Positions 1-10,800 of a stretch of DNA of 64,000 nucleotides are shown piece by piece. Below the pieces are notes generated by a model. It did no database searches. It was given only the letters and a program-made list of their open reading frames with translations, and was not told the origin of the DNA. Origin of the DNA: Prorocentrum cordatum (Eukaryota > Sar > Dinophyceae > Prorocentrales > Prorocentraceae); the NCBI GenBank assembly GCA_963575745.1, contig CAUYUJ010014770.1, forward strand, positions 314,752 through 378,751, given 5' to 3'. Both the position numbers and the translations under genes were made by a program. Position 1 is the first letter of the stretch. Each line of letters starts with the position of its first letter.

Positions 1-10
1 GTTCGCGGAT

Positions 11-2058
11 GTGTGCGTGCAGCTCTTGATCTCCAGTAAGCATGAACTTGCGCGTGTGCTTGAGCAGGATCGGGTGTGGTATCTTGAGAAGTGTGCACAG
101 GATATCCAGATTTCGGCCGACGCACGTATGCCACGGCAGCAAGCTCGGCAGGTCAGAAAACTGCTGGCCGCAGGCGGCCGCAAGGGGGGCAAGTTCCAGG
201 TTCCGGATGCGTTGCCCATGATGGTTGCCCCCCCCCCCCGCACCTCTTGAAATTCAGGAAGCGCAAGCTGTAGGGTCGGAGGCCCAGGATCGAATCCTCA
301 CGTCCCAGGCTGAGATAACCAGCCACATGCAGGCTCACTTTTGTACAGTGGAGTTCGGCCAGAGTGCCGCGTTGGACGATGTTGTCAGGGCCTTTAACCA
401 AATGCCTGAGCTGCTTCCGGCCACAGTGTCACGCGATGTCTCTGTCCTCCCCAGTGCGTTGGACATTGAGTGGCTCATGCGAGCCATCAAGGCGGGCAAG
501 GCCCCTGGACCCGATGGCTCCCCCGCTGATTTGTTTAAGGTCGCCCCCCGAGATATTGCCAAAGGTTTATGCCCGCTTTTTGCCAAAATCGCGATGGCGG
601 CCCGTGAGCCGATTGTGTTTAAGTTGGGCGAGGTCACTTTTTTCTACAAGGGGTCAGGCCCTGCCCAGCTAGCCAAAGCCCAACGGAACATCACCATGGC
701 CAGCACAGTGTGCAAGCTTTACCATAGGCACGTGCGTGCGCTCGCGTTACAATATATGGCCCAGTGTCTCTTGGCTGAGCAGTGTGGTGGGGTCGCTCAC
801 AAGGGACCCGATATGGCTCTCCATGGGGTTTTCCTGGCTTCCCTGGCGTCCATCCAGCACAAGAGGTCACTGTTGTTGCTTTCATTGGATTTAGTTGACG
901 CCTTTTATAGTGCAATCAAGCAATTCGCCCTGGACCTTCCTGGGGAGGAGGAAAAGCTCCGTGACGCGCTGGAGCGTGTAGATATACCACCGCTTCTTCT
1001 CGAGGGCGCGAAGGGTTTGTTGGCTGCGCCCAAGCTTCTCGAGACCAAGGTATCTAGCGGGCACCTTATGGCCCTCATCAGGGAGACCCAGAGAGGCACG
1101 TTCTGGCGGGTGAGAGGAGCAGGCAACTATGTTACCCCGGGAGGTGGCACGAGACCTGGCACGGTCCTTGCCGCTGATGTGTTTAATTTGGTGTTTCGCA
1201 ATGTGTTATTAAAGATCAGTGCCATAATCAAGCCACTTGCATGTAGCGTCAGGGAAGCACTCTCTCAGCCTGAAGAGTTTGTGTGCGCCACCGAGCAGGA
1301 TTGGCAAGATGCGCAGCCCGACCTCTCATTTGTTGATGACCTAACTGTGTCTCTCTTTGTGCGCGTTGCTCATGCCATCCCTCATGCGGCCTTGGCTTTG
1401 GCTGAATCGGTTTACATTGCGGCACTTTCTGTCGGGCTTCGCCCCAATGCCGCCAAGACTAAGATTTTGGTTGCCTTGCGTGGGGCTGGGTCTAGGGGGT
1501 GCCTGGATTCTCGGACAGGTCCCTGGAGGCCGTGGTTTCTGCCAAGTGGGGTTTCTCGTTCACGATTGTCCAGCAGCACAAGATCCTAGGCGCCTTGGTT
1601 TCTTCCTCTGGCTCCATGGCGCCAGAAGTCACTGCGCGCGTGGCCAAGTGCTTGGGGGCCCTGGGGGCCATCAAGGCCACGGTGGCGCCTAGGGAGGCCC
1701 TGTCCCTCGGGGTCAAGACCCTCTATTCCGAGGCGCTTGCCGCGTCCGTTTTGTTCTATGCGGCTGGGGTGTGGCCGAAGCTCACAAGCGCCCAAGCTCG
1801 GAAGATGTGCACCACGCACGTGGCGGCATGCAGATGCGCTCTCAACCTTGCCAGCACCAACAACGCTTCTTCCCACGAGCGCAGCGCGAGTGTGCTTTCG
1901 AGAGTCGACCGACTTCCTTTTGATGTTGTGATGACCATTGCCAGGCTCCGTTATCTCCGACGACTCATGCTGCATGCCCCCCCCTCTTGTCAGAGTTTTA
2001 GTGGATGTCACTTGGAAGTGCGAGGGGGCCTGGGCGCAGCTCCTTGTGGCCGACTACG
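11..2058 (+). pseudogene. LINE-type (non-LTR) reverse transcriptase, 5'-truncated by the window and frame-broken
   Basis: This is the ORF2 reverse transcriptase of a non-LTR retrotransposon, which would copy element RNA at a nicked target. Three reading-frame pieces follow each other. Positions 11-240 carry the pre-RT linker (VRKLLAAGGRKGG). About 240-1495 carry the RT core: finger motif KAGKAPGPDG (about 488-515), motif A LDLVDAFYS (about 886-912), motif B GGGTRPGTVLAADVFN (about 1138-1187) and the catalytic FVDD (about 1327-1344). About 1499-1980 carry the thumb and C-terminal region. A fourth piece (TWKCEGAWAQLL) runs to about 2058. The frame changes fall at a C run (229-239), a G run (1495-1499) and a C run (1977-1983). 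Such breaks can be true decay or homopolymer sequencing errors. The catalytic residues are intact. Family assignment is solid; exact clade is not determinable by eye. The endonuclease end lies outside the window. Confidence 0.82.
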
Positions 2059-2059
2059 C

Positions 2060-2745
2060 GTGGTCCTCCTCCTCCTCCTCCTCCTCCTCCTCCTCCTCCT
2101 CCTCCTCCTCCCCCTCCTCCCCCTCAACGGCGAGCGAAACGGTCGCTCGGGCGGCCGAGCAGAGGCCGGACATCTCCTCATCGTCTCCTACCCTCCCCTC
2201 CCCCCCCCCCCGTTTCCCCGTCGCGCCCCCTCCCACTCCCAGTTCGTTCCCTCACCGATCTCCTTTCCTGCCCCCCATCCTCCCTTCTCTTCCATCTGCC
2301 CTGACTCCTTGCCGCGCCTGGTTCAGCCCTCCCTCCTCCTACTCCTCCTCCTCTCCTCCTTCCTCCTCCTCCTCCTCCTCCTCCTCCTCCTCCCCTTCCT
2401 CGCCTCCTCTTTTCCCTTCCGCGACAGTCTGCTCCCGCTCGAATCAGCCCCACGAGGTCCCTTCCGCCTGTTCATCGCCCTGCCGCTCTCCTTTTCTCCT
2501 CTCCCCCTCTTGCCACTCCCCTTACTCGTCCGTTTGTTTGTGTTTTTCCTCCCCTCCTCGCCTGCCCGTGGCCGCCCTGCTTCCCCCCCTCCTTCTCCTC
2601 TCCTCGTTTCCACCTCCTCCTCCTTCCTCCTCCTCCTCTCCTTCTCCTAACTCATGCTCGCTCCTCCTCCTCCATCTCCTCCTCCTCCTCCTCCTCCTCC
2701 TCCTCCTCCTCCTCCTTGTTCGCCTCCTCCTCCTCCTCTGTCGAA
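2060..2745. repeat. TCC-rich simple-sequence tract
   Basis: Three runs of (TCC)n or (CTC)n at about 2064-2112, 2330-2400 and 2650-2740 are joined by C/T-rich sequence. The strand asymmetry is extreme (almost all pyrimidine on the plus strand). It starts inside the 3' end of the LINE reading frame, so the LINE tail may have ended in or expanded into this tract. It reads as poly-Ser, poly-Pro or poly-Leu in the three plus frames. I see no gene in it. Confidence 0.9.
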
Positions 2746-2850
2746 AAATTCGGCGGCTGGTCCGGCGATCCCACATAAGGCCCACAGAGGTTCTACATAC
2801 GGTCCGGCGCGACCCAGCACCCCCTGGACCCTCCCCCGTCGCCTTCTGAG

Positions 2851-4273
2851 GTCTCGTCGTCGTCGTGGTCGCCGCCCCCGTCGCAGTCGTCGCCGTCGTC
2901 GACGGCGTCGCCGCTTTCGCCGGTTTCGCCGCCGCCGTCGTCGTCGTCGTCGCCGCCGCCGTCGTCGTCGCCGCCGCCGCCACCGCCACCACCGCCGTCG
3001 TCGCCGTCGTCGCCGCCGCCGCCGTCCTCGTCGCCATCGCGGTCGTCGCAGCCGTCGTCGTCGCCGCGTCGCCGCCGCCGCCGTCGTTTTCGGCGTCGTC
3101 GCCGCTGCCTCCGCCGTCATCGCCGCCGCCACCGCCGCCGCCGCCGTCGTAGTCGCAGCCGCCGCTGCACCCGCCGTCGTCCTCGTCGTCGTCGTCGCCG
3201 ACGCTGCAGCCGCCGTCGTCGTCGTCGTCGTCGCCGCCGCCGTCGACGTCGTCGTCGTCGTCGCTGCCGTCGTCGCCAGCGTCGCCGCCGCCGCTTTCGT
3301 CGCAGCCGTCGTCGTCGTCGCCGCCGCCGAGGGTCGGTCGCCTCCGCAGCACCACCGACACCACCGCCGTTCGTCGTCGACGTCGACGCCGCCGTAGTCG
3401 ACCGTCGTCGTCGCGTTGCCGGTGTCCTCGTCGGACGCCGCGGTAGTCGCGGGGGGCCCCCCCCCGGTACGTCGTCGCCGCGTCGCCGCCGCAGCCGTCG
3501 TGTTCGTCGTCGTTCGACGCTGCGCTGTGCGTCGTCGCCACCGCCACCGCCGCGCAGCCGTCGTCGTCGGTCGCAGCCGCCGCGCCGGCCGCCGTCGTCG
3601 TCGTCGCGCCGCGGGCGGATGCGTCAGCCGTGTCGTCGTTGTCGTCGCCGCGGCCGCCGTCGACGTCGTCGTAGTCGTCGTCGCGCTGCCGTAGCGCCAG
3701 CGTCGCGCCGCCGCTTTCGTCCAGCCGTCGGCGTCGTCGCCGCCGCCGCCGTCGTCGTCGTCGTCGCACCGCCGCCGCCGTCCACCGTCGTTGTAGTCTG
3801 TCGCCGAAGCATCCCGTCGTCGCGGCAGCGTCGTCGTCTTCGTCGTAGTCGTCGTCGCCGCCACCGAAGTTGTCGCCGTCGTCATCGCCGCGCCGCCGGT
3901 CTCGTCGCTGGCGCCGCCGCGCGTCGTTCGTCGTAGTCGTCGCCACCGCCGCGTCGGTCTTCGTGTCGCTGTCCCCCGGCTGTCGTCGCCGGCGTCGCCC
4001 ACCGCTCTGCGCTCGTCGTCGCCTTAGTCGGTTTCCCCTCCCCCCCCCCCCCCCCCCCCCCGCCCCATCGTGCCGCCGCCGCCGCCATCGTCGCCGTCGT
4101 CGTCGTCGGTCGTCGCCGCCGCCGCCGCCGTCGTAGGTAGGCCGCACGCCGTCGTCGTCGCCGCAGTCGCCGCAGCCGTCGTAGCGTCCGTCGTTGTTGT
4201 CGTTGTCGTTTTTGTCGTTGTCGTCGTTGCCGCCGCCGCCGCCGCCGCCGTCGTCGGACGTCGCCGACGCATC

Positions 4274-4311
<38 letters not shown>

Positions 4312-5132
4312 CCGCCGCAGCCGTCGTCGTCGCCGCTGCGGCTGCCGCCGCCGCCGTTGCCGCCGTCGTCGTCGCCGCCGCCGCCGTCGTTTTCGTCGTC
4401 GTCGTCGCCGCTGCCGCCGTCGTCGTCGTCGTCGTCATCGTCGTCGTCGTTGCCGCCGCCGCCGCAGTCGTCGTCAGTCGGTGGTCGTCGTCGCCGTCGT
4501 CGTCGTCGCCGCCAACGCCGCCGCCGTCGTCGTCGTCGCCACCGCCGCCGCCGCCACCGTCGTTAGTCATTACGTGTCTTCGTCGTCGTTGTTAATCGTC
4601 GTCGTCGTCGCCGCCACCGCCGCCGTCGTCGCCGTCGTCGTCGTTGCCGCCGACGCTGTCGTTTGTCGTTAGTCGTCGTCGCCGTCGTCGTCGCCACCGC
4701 CGCCGTCGTCGTCGTCGTCGTCGTCGCCTCCGTCGCCGTCGTCGTCGTCGCCGCCGCCGTCGTCGTCGTCGTTGTCGCCGTCGTCGTCGCCGACGCCGCC
4801 GCCGCCGTCGTCGTCGTCGCTGCCGCCGCCGCCACCGTCGTTAGTTGTTACTTGTCTTCGTCGTCGTTGTTAATCGTGGTCGTCGTCATCACCGCCGCCG
4901 CCGTCGTCGCCGTCGTCGTCGTCGTTGTCGTCTTCGTCGTCGTCGTCGTCGCCGTCGTCGTGGTGATCGCCGTCGTCGTCGCCGTCGCTGCCGTCATCGT
5001 CGTCGCCGGCGCCGCCGCCTCCGTCGTCGTCGTCGCCGCCGCCGCCATCGTCGTCGTCGTCGTCGCAGCCGCCGCCGCCGCCGCCGCCGCTGCCGTCGTC
5101 CTCGTCGTTGTCGCCGTCGTCGTCGTCCACGG
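2851..5132. repeat. 2.3-kb GTC/GCC trinucleotide repeat block with higher-order repeats
   Basis: Nearly the whole block is an irregular mixture of CGT/CGC (GTC/GCC) triplets, open in most frames on both strands, giving poly-Arg, poly-Val/Ala, poly-Ser or poly-Asp/Gly/Thr. A pure 22-C run sits at 4040-4061. Higher-order copies are visible: the segment around 4555-4600 containing TTAGTCATTACGTGTCTTCG recurs at about 4838-4880 as TTAGTTGTTACTTGTCTTCG (spacing about 283 bp), and a segment near 3279 recurs near 3692. The two strands encode very different homopolymeric peptides and no complex sequence is present, so I treat it as an expanded repeat, not as a gene. Confidence 0.9.
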
Positions 5133-5643
5133 AGCAACGTCCGCCATCCCCGGCGACGCGCGGGGCCAAACGGTTGCGATGCGATGTGTTTGCCTTGTAC
5201 TTCTGCCACTCCACTTCCTGAAAAGTGGCCGCCCCTCAAGCGGGAAATTCACATTGAAAGTCTTCGCGCCGCATGCGCTCGCCGGAGACCGCCGGCAGCG
5301 GGGCCGACGTCAGTCTAGGCGCCCGGCGCCAGGTTCGGGGCCGGGGGGCTGTGAGAATTTGGCGCAGCTCGGCCGAAATACCAGAACAAGCCCAAAGTGA
5401 GGAGAGGAACGCGGGACGCAGGACGCGCGAATCCGCTGGCTGGCGGGCCCTTCAGGGCGGCGCGGGCGGGCCAGAACGCCTTCAAAACTGCGCGTCGTCA
5501 AGGGGGTCGTCTTTCCCAGTTGTTGGGGACAGCCCCGCCCGTAGATTGTAGAAACTGCATCGCTGCATTGCGACATCTCCCCACCTTTTTGGTTGCCCGC
5601 AGTGTCTACGTCATGGTGGTCTCGTGTCTTGGGCGCCAGGCTC
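5133..5643. other. No gene recognised
   Basis: The sequence is non-repetitive and lies between the trinucleotide block and a LINE fragment. Short open frames exist on both strands, but none shows a recognisable motif. It may be the 3' flank of the minus-strand LINE fragment that ends at 5644. Confidence 0.5.
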
Positions 5644-6138
5644 TCAAGCTGCAGCGAGTCTGGTCCACCTCCAGCGGGGGTGCGCTGCTATTCGCCCTGC
5701 CCATATCAATTTGCGTTTGAAGTAAACTGACCCTCGCTCTTCAATGTTGAATCGTGATGCGAGAGTGGTTAGAGCGGTTGCGGCATGGATAGCTCTGCAA
5801 ATAAAATCACCCCAAAGCTCCAGGCCAGGATCGTATTCGACGTCGTCAACGTCATATTGGTTTCTGGTGTCAGTCGTGTTCATGCTGTCGTTTCTGCTGT
5901 CGTCGTGGTGGTCGGGGTCGGAGTTGGCGGTGAAACAATCGTCGGCATTGTGCTGCGTGGGTGCATGGCGTCTGGGGTCTGCAACGATGAGTCGTAGCAC
6001 GCGTCGCTGAGCGCGTCGCATTCGCAAGAGCGCCTGGGAAGTGTCCACGAAATGCAGCCGCGCATGACACTTGACGTCGATGTGGGCGATGATGCCGCCA
6101 CAGACTGGCAGCGACCGCTGCTGGACAGACGGCGCTCA
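5644..6138 (-). pseudogene. 3' fragment of a LINE ORF2 (post-RT region)
   Basis: A minus-strand frame runs from a stop at about 6139 to a stop at 5644. It reads LRMRRAQRRVLRLIVADPRR near its middle and FKRKLIWAGRIAAHPRWRW near its end. This is the pattern of the region after the RT in many LINEs: an Arg-rich QRRxLR stretch, then WAGRxAxxxxxRW. No RT core is present upstream in this window, so it is a 5'-truncated or dismembered copy. The middle (DDVEYDPGLELWGDFICRAIH) is unfamiliar. It lies on the opposite strand from the LINE at the left edge and is therefore a separate insertion. Confidence 0.6.
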
Positions 6139-6295
6139 CGTTAAAAAGGGCCAAGCAGGCAGAGTAGGCGCGATGTGAGCAGACGGAGGGCTGGAAGAAG
6201 CCCCCGGGGAAATCTCCGGCACGTCGACAAATCCAGCGCGACAGTTGCCGCGTGGTTGACCACGAAAATCAAAGACATGCTGCATGTTGGCGCAT

Positions 6296-6830
6296 AGTGC
6301 CGCACGGAGAACCAACGTCTAGTGCTCCGCCCCCGCCCCCTAGTGCCACCTTTCCCTGGCGGCGCGCGTTGCGCGGCATCGTCGACAAGGCGCGCCCTAT
6401 GGCGCGGCAGCGTGGTGGGCGACGCAAGGCGGAGGCCAGCAGACGAGCTGCCGGCCGCCTGACTGCGCCGCCCAACTGCTGCATGCTGGGGGGGGCCCGC
6501 GGCGCGCCCGGCGCCCAGTCGAGAGGAGCAAGAGGCGCCTCTCTGCGCGCGCCACGCCACTGGGGCAGGTGAAGGGCAAGCGGCGTCTAGAAAGAGAGCG
6601 GCTGCGGCGGCCAGGCGGCGGCGGCGCCAAGATGCCGCGGTATCTCACGCTCCGCGCTAGCACCCGGGGCGTTTGCATTGTGCTCCGCTGGCGCTCCCTG
6701 GCGCTACTTCTTCCTGGCTTCGCGCGGCGAGCGGCATCGTCGACGAGGCGCCCCCTATGGCGCGGCAGCGTGGCGGGCGATGCAGGGCGGAAGCTGGCAG
6801 ACGGGCTGCAGGCTGCGAGGGTCCGCCGTC
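6296..6830. repeat. About 360-bp GC-rich modules, left flank of satellite
   Basis: Two modules (one partial) share landmarks with those at 10016-10800: CCTGACTGCGCCGCC, a run of G then CCC and GGCGCGCC, GGGGCAAGAGG, then GGGGCGTTTGCAT, GTGCTCCGC, CACTTTTCCCTGGCGGCGCG and ATCGTCGACAAGGCGCGCC. Landmark spacing is about 360 bp (6463 to about 6823). The last copy is cut off where the 101-bp array begins. No protein-coding function is supported; frames stay open on both strands only because of GC content. Confidence 0.7.
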
Positions 6831-6918
6831 CGCGCGAAATCGATTCGCGCGAAAACTGCGGGCCGTTCGAAAGAAATCCGCTGGGCGCGCGCGCGCGAAA
6901 AGAACCCACGGCATCCCC

Positions 6919-9709
6919 GAGGATGGCGGGAACCACGATTTTGGAGAGATCCAGGCCGGAAAAGCCCGAAATCGTGGTTCCCAGCTCTGGCTGGCGCCCC
7001 TGGGGCCCACGGCGGCCCTGAGGATGGCGGGAACCACGATTCTGGAGAGATCCAGGCCGGAAAAGCCCGAAATCGTGGTTCCCAGCTCTGGCTGGCGCCC
7101 CTGCGACCCACGGCGGCCCCGAGGATGGCGGGAACCATGATTTTGGAGAGATCCAGGCCGGAAAAGCCCGAAATCGTGGTTCCCAGCTCTGGCTGGCGCC
7201 CCTGGGGCCCACGGCGGCCCCGAGGATGGTGGGAACCATGATTTTGGAGAGATCCAGGCCGGAAAAGCCCGAAATCGTGGTTCCCAGCTCTGGCTGGCGC
7301 CCCTGGGACCCACGGCGGCCCCGAGGATGGCTGGAACCACGATTTTGGAGAGATCCAGGCCGGAAAAGCCCGAAATCGTGGTTCCCAGCTCTGGCTGGCG
7401 CCCCTGGGGCCCACGGCGGCCCCGAGTATGGCGGGAACCACGATTTTGGAGAGATCCAGGCCGGAAAAGCCCGAAATCGTGGTTCCCAGCTCTGGCTGGC
7501 GCCCCTGGGGCCCACGGCGGCCCAGAGGATGGCGGGAACCATGATTTTGGAGAGATCCAGGCCGGAAAACCCGAAATCGTGGTTCCCGGCTCTGGCTGGC
7601 GCCCGTGGGACCCACGGCGGCGCCGAGGACGGCGGGAACCATGATTTTGGAGAGATCCAGGCCGGAAAAGCCCGAAATCGTGGTTCCCAGCTCTGGCATG
7701 CTCGCCCTGGGACCCACGTGGCGGCCCGAGGGTGGCGGAACCACGATTTTGGAGTATAGAGATATCCAGGCCGTAAAAGCCAAAAAGCCGAAATCGTGGT
7801 TCCCGGCTCTGGCTGGCGCCGCCTGGACCCACGGCGGCCCCGAGTATGGCGGGGAACCAACATTTTTGGAGAGAATCCGGCCGGAAAAGCCCGAAATCAT
7901 GGTTCCCAGCTCTGGCTGGCGCCCCTGGGGGCCACGGCGGCCCCGAGGATGGCGGGAACCATGATTTTGGAGAGATCCAGGCCGGAAAAGCCCGAAATCG
8001 TGGTTCCCGGCTCTGGCTGGCGCCCGTGTGACCCACGGCGGCCCCGAGGATGGCGGGAACCATGATTTTGGAGAGATCCAGGCCGGAAAAACTGAAATCG
8101 TGGTTCCCAGCTCTTGCTGGCGCCCGTGGGAGCCACGGCGGTCCCGAGGATGGCGGGAACCATGATTTTGGAGAGATCAAGGCCGGAAAAGCCCGAAATC
8201 ATGGTTCCCAGCTCTGGCTGGCGCCCGTGGGACCCACGGCGGCCCCGAGGATGGCGGGAACCATGATTTTGGAGAGATCCAGGCCGGAAAAGCCTGAAAT
8301 CATGGTTCCCAGCTCTGGCTGGCGCCCCTGGGGCCCACGGCGGCCCCGAGGATGGCGGGAACCATGATTTTGGAGAGATCCAGGCCGGAAAAGCCCGAAA
8401 TCGTGGTTCCCAGCTCTGGCTGGCGCCCCTGGGGCCCACGGCGGCCCCGAGGATGGCGGGAACCATGATTTTGGAGAGATCCAGGCCGGAAAAGCCCGAA
8501 ATCGTGGTTCCCAGCTCTGGCTGGCGCCCCTGGGACCCACGGCGGCCCCGAGGATGGCGGGAACCATGATTTTGGAGAGATCCAGGCCGGAAAAGCCCGA
8601 AATCGTGGTTCCCAGCTCTGGCTGGCGCCCCTGGGACCCACGGCGGCCCCGAGGATGGCGGGAACCACGATTTTGGAGAGATCCAGGCCGGAAAAACCCG
8701 AAATCGTGGTTCCCAGCTCTGGCTGGCGCCCCTGGGACCCACGGCGGCCCCGAGGATGGCGGGAACCACGATTTTGGAGAGATCCAGGCCGGAAAAAGCC
8801 CGAAATCGTGGTTCCCAGCTCTGGCTGGCGCCCCTGGGGCCCACGGCGGCCCCGAGGATGGCGGGAACCACGATTTTGGAGAGATCCAGGCCGGAAAAGC
8901 CCGAAATCTGGTTCCCAGCTCTGGCTGGCGCCCACGGCGGCCCCGAGGATGGCGGGAACCACGATTTTGGAGAGATCCAGGCCGGAAAAGCCCGAAATCG
9001 TGGTTCCCAGCTCTGGCTGGCGCCCCTGGGGCCCACGGCGGCCCCGAGGATGGCGGGAACCATGATTTTGGAGAGATCCAGGCCGGAAAAGCCGAAATCG
9101 TTCCCAGCTCTGGCTGGCGCCCCTGGGACCCACGGCGGCCCCGAGGATGGCGGGAACCATGATTTTGGAGAGATCCAGGCCGGAAAAGCCCGAAATCGTG
9201 GTTCCCAGCTCTGGCTGGCGCCCCGGGACCCACGGCGGCCCCGAGGATGGCGGGAACCACGATGTTGGAGAGGATCCAGGCCGGAAAAGCCGAAATCGTG
9301 GTTCCCAGCTTGGCTGGCGCCCTGGGACCCACGGCGGCCCCGAGGATGGCGGGAACCACGATTTTGGAGAGATCCAGGCCGGAAAAGCCCGAAATGGTTC
9401 CCAGCTCTGGCTGGCGCCCCTGGGGCCCACGGCGGCCCCGAGGATGGCGGGAACCACGATTTTGGAGAGATCCAGGCCGGAAAAGCCCGAAATCGTGGTT
9501 CCCAGCTCTGGCTGGCGCCCCTGGGACCCACGGCGGCCCCGAGGATGGCGGGAACCACGATTTTGGAGAGATCCAGGCCGAAAAGCCCGAAATCGTGGTT
9601 CCCAGCTCTGGCTGGCGCCCTGGGACCCACGGCGGCCGGGAACCACGATTTTGGAGAGATCCAGGCCGGAAAAGCCCGAAATCGTGGTTCCCAGCTCTGG
9701 CTGGCGCCT
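6919..9709. repeat. 101-bp tandem satellite, about 27-28 copies, each with a 14-bp hairpin
   Basis: A 101-bp unit repeats head to tail (spacing is exact at 8554, 8655 and 8756). Each unit holds an inverted repeat: arm GGGAACCAYGATTT, a loop of about 27 nt containing GAGAGATCCAGGCCGG, and arm AAATCRTGGTTCCC. Copies are about 90-98% alike; most indels of 1-10 bp lie in the right half (after about 8880). Because 101 is not a multiple of 3, the array keeps frames open on both strands and produces illusory ORFs of several hundred codons. No spacers exist between units, so it is not a CRISPR array. Confidence 0.95.
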
Positions 9710-9929
9710 CTGCTGCTCTCTGCTGCTCTCTGCTGTTCTCTGCTGTTCTCTGCTGTTCTCTGCTGTTCTCTGCTGTTCTCTGCTGTTCTCTGCTTCTCTG
9801 CTGTTCTCTGCTGTTCTCTGCTGTTCTCTGCTGTTCTCTGCTGTTCTCTGCTGTTCTCTGCAGTTCTCTGCTGTTCTCTGCTGTTCTCTGCTGTTCTCTG
9901 CTGCTCTCTGCTGCTCTCTGCTGCTCTGG
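9710..9929. repeat. 10-bp minisatellite TGCTGTTCTC, about 22 copies
   Basis: This abuts the last unit of the 101-bp satellite without a gap. The unit is TGCTGTTCTC with single changes (TGCTGCTCTC at both ends, one TGCAGTTCTC, one short copy). It is followed at 9930-10010 by a small cluster of TTTTCGCT repeats. On the minus strand it reads as an Asn/Glu/Gln-rich repeat, which I consider non-genic. Confidence 0.95.
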
Positions 9930-10015
9930 ATTGGTTTTCGCTCGGTTGGTTTTCGCTTGAACGGAAAACCTTTTCGCTCGAACGAGCGTCTTTTCGCTTG
10001 AACGATCCACCCTCG

Positions 10016-10800
10016 CAGGCTGCCTGACTGCGCCGCCAAGCTGCAGCTGGCTAGGGGGGGGGGGCCCACGGCGCGCCCGGCCCTGGTCGAGAGGGGCAAG
10101 AGGAGCCACTATGCGCGCGCCGCGCCACTGGGGCACGCGAAGGGAAAGCGGCGCCTCAAAAGAAAGTGGCTGCGGCAGCGGGGTGGCGGCGGTGCCGAGA
10201 TGCCATGGTCGCTCGCGCTCTGCAGTGGCGCCCGGGGCGTTCGCATAGCGCTCCGCCCCGCCCCCTGGCGCCACTTTTCCCTGGCGGCGCGCGGCGCGCA
10301 GCATCGTCGACAAGGCGCGCCCTGCGGCGCGGCAGTGTGGCGGGCGATGCAAGGCGGAGGCCGGCGCGCGAGCTGCAGGCCGCCTGACTGCACCGCCAAG
10401 CTGCCGCAGGCCGGGGGGGGCCCTACGGCGCGCCGAGCCCCTGGTCGAAAGGGGCAAGAGAAGCCACTCTGCGCGCGCCGCGCCACTGGAGCAGGTGAAC
10501 GGTGAGCGGCGCTTGCAAAGAAAATGGTTTCGGCGGCGTGCCTGTGGTGGTGCCAGTTTGCCGCAGTTACTCACGCTCTGCAGAACCCCCCAGGGCGTTT
10601 GCGTGGTGCTCCGCCCCCGCTCCCCAGTGCCACTTTTTCCTGGCGGCGCGCGGCAAGCGATATCATCGACAAGGCACGCCCGCGACTCGGCAGCGTGGCG
10701 GGCGGTGCATGGCAGAGGCCGGCAGACGGGCTGCAGGCCGCCTGACTGCACGGGTGAATGGCAAGCGGCGCCTCCAGAAATCCCCGTCTACGAAATGACG
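10016..10800. repeat. About 360-bp GC-rich modules, right flank of satellite
   Basis: Two full modules and a partial one begin at CCTGACTGC near 10022, 10384 and 10740 and repeat the landmarks of the left flank (6296-6830). They also contain the GGGGCGTTCGCAT segment that recurs alone at 22010-22058. The 101-bp and 10-bp arrays thus sit between members of one tandem family. Confidence 0.75.

Noticed and set aside
2522-4570. 682-codon minus-strand open frame
   Set aside because: It consists almost wholly of Asp/Gly/Thr/Arg/Ala homopolymer-like sequence produced by the trinucleotide repeat.
6919-9709. CRISPR array
   Set aside because: The 101-bp units are contiguous with no unique spacers, and the window is eukaryotic.
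7897-10751. Minus-strand open frames of 577-850 codons over the 101-bp satellite and flanking modules
   Set aside because: The 101-bp period cycles through all frames and no frame meets a stop; the peptides are translations of the satellite and minisatellite.
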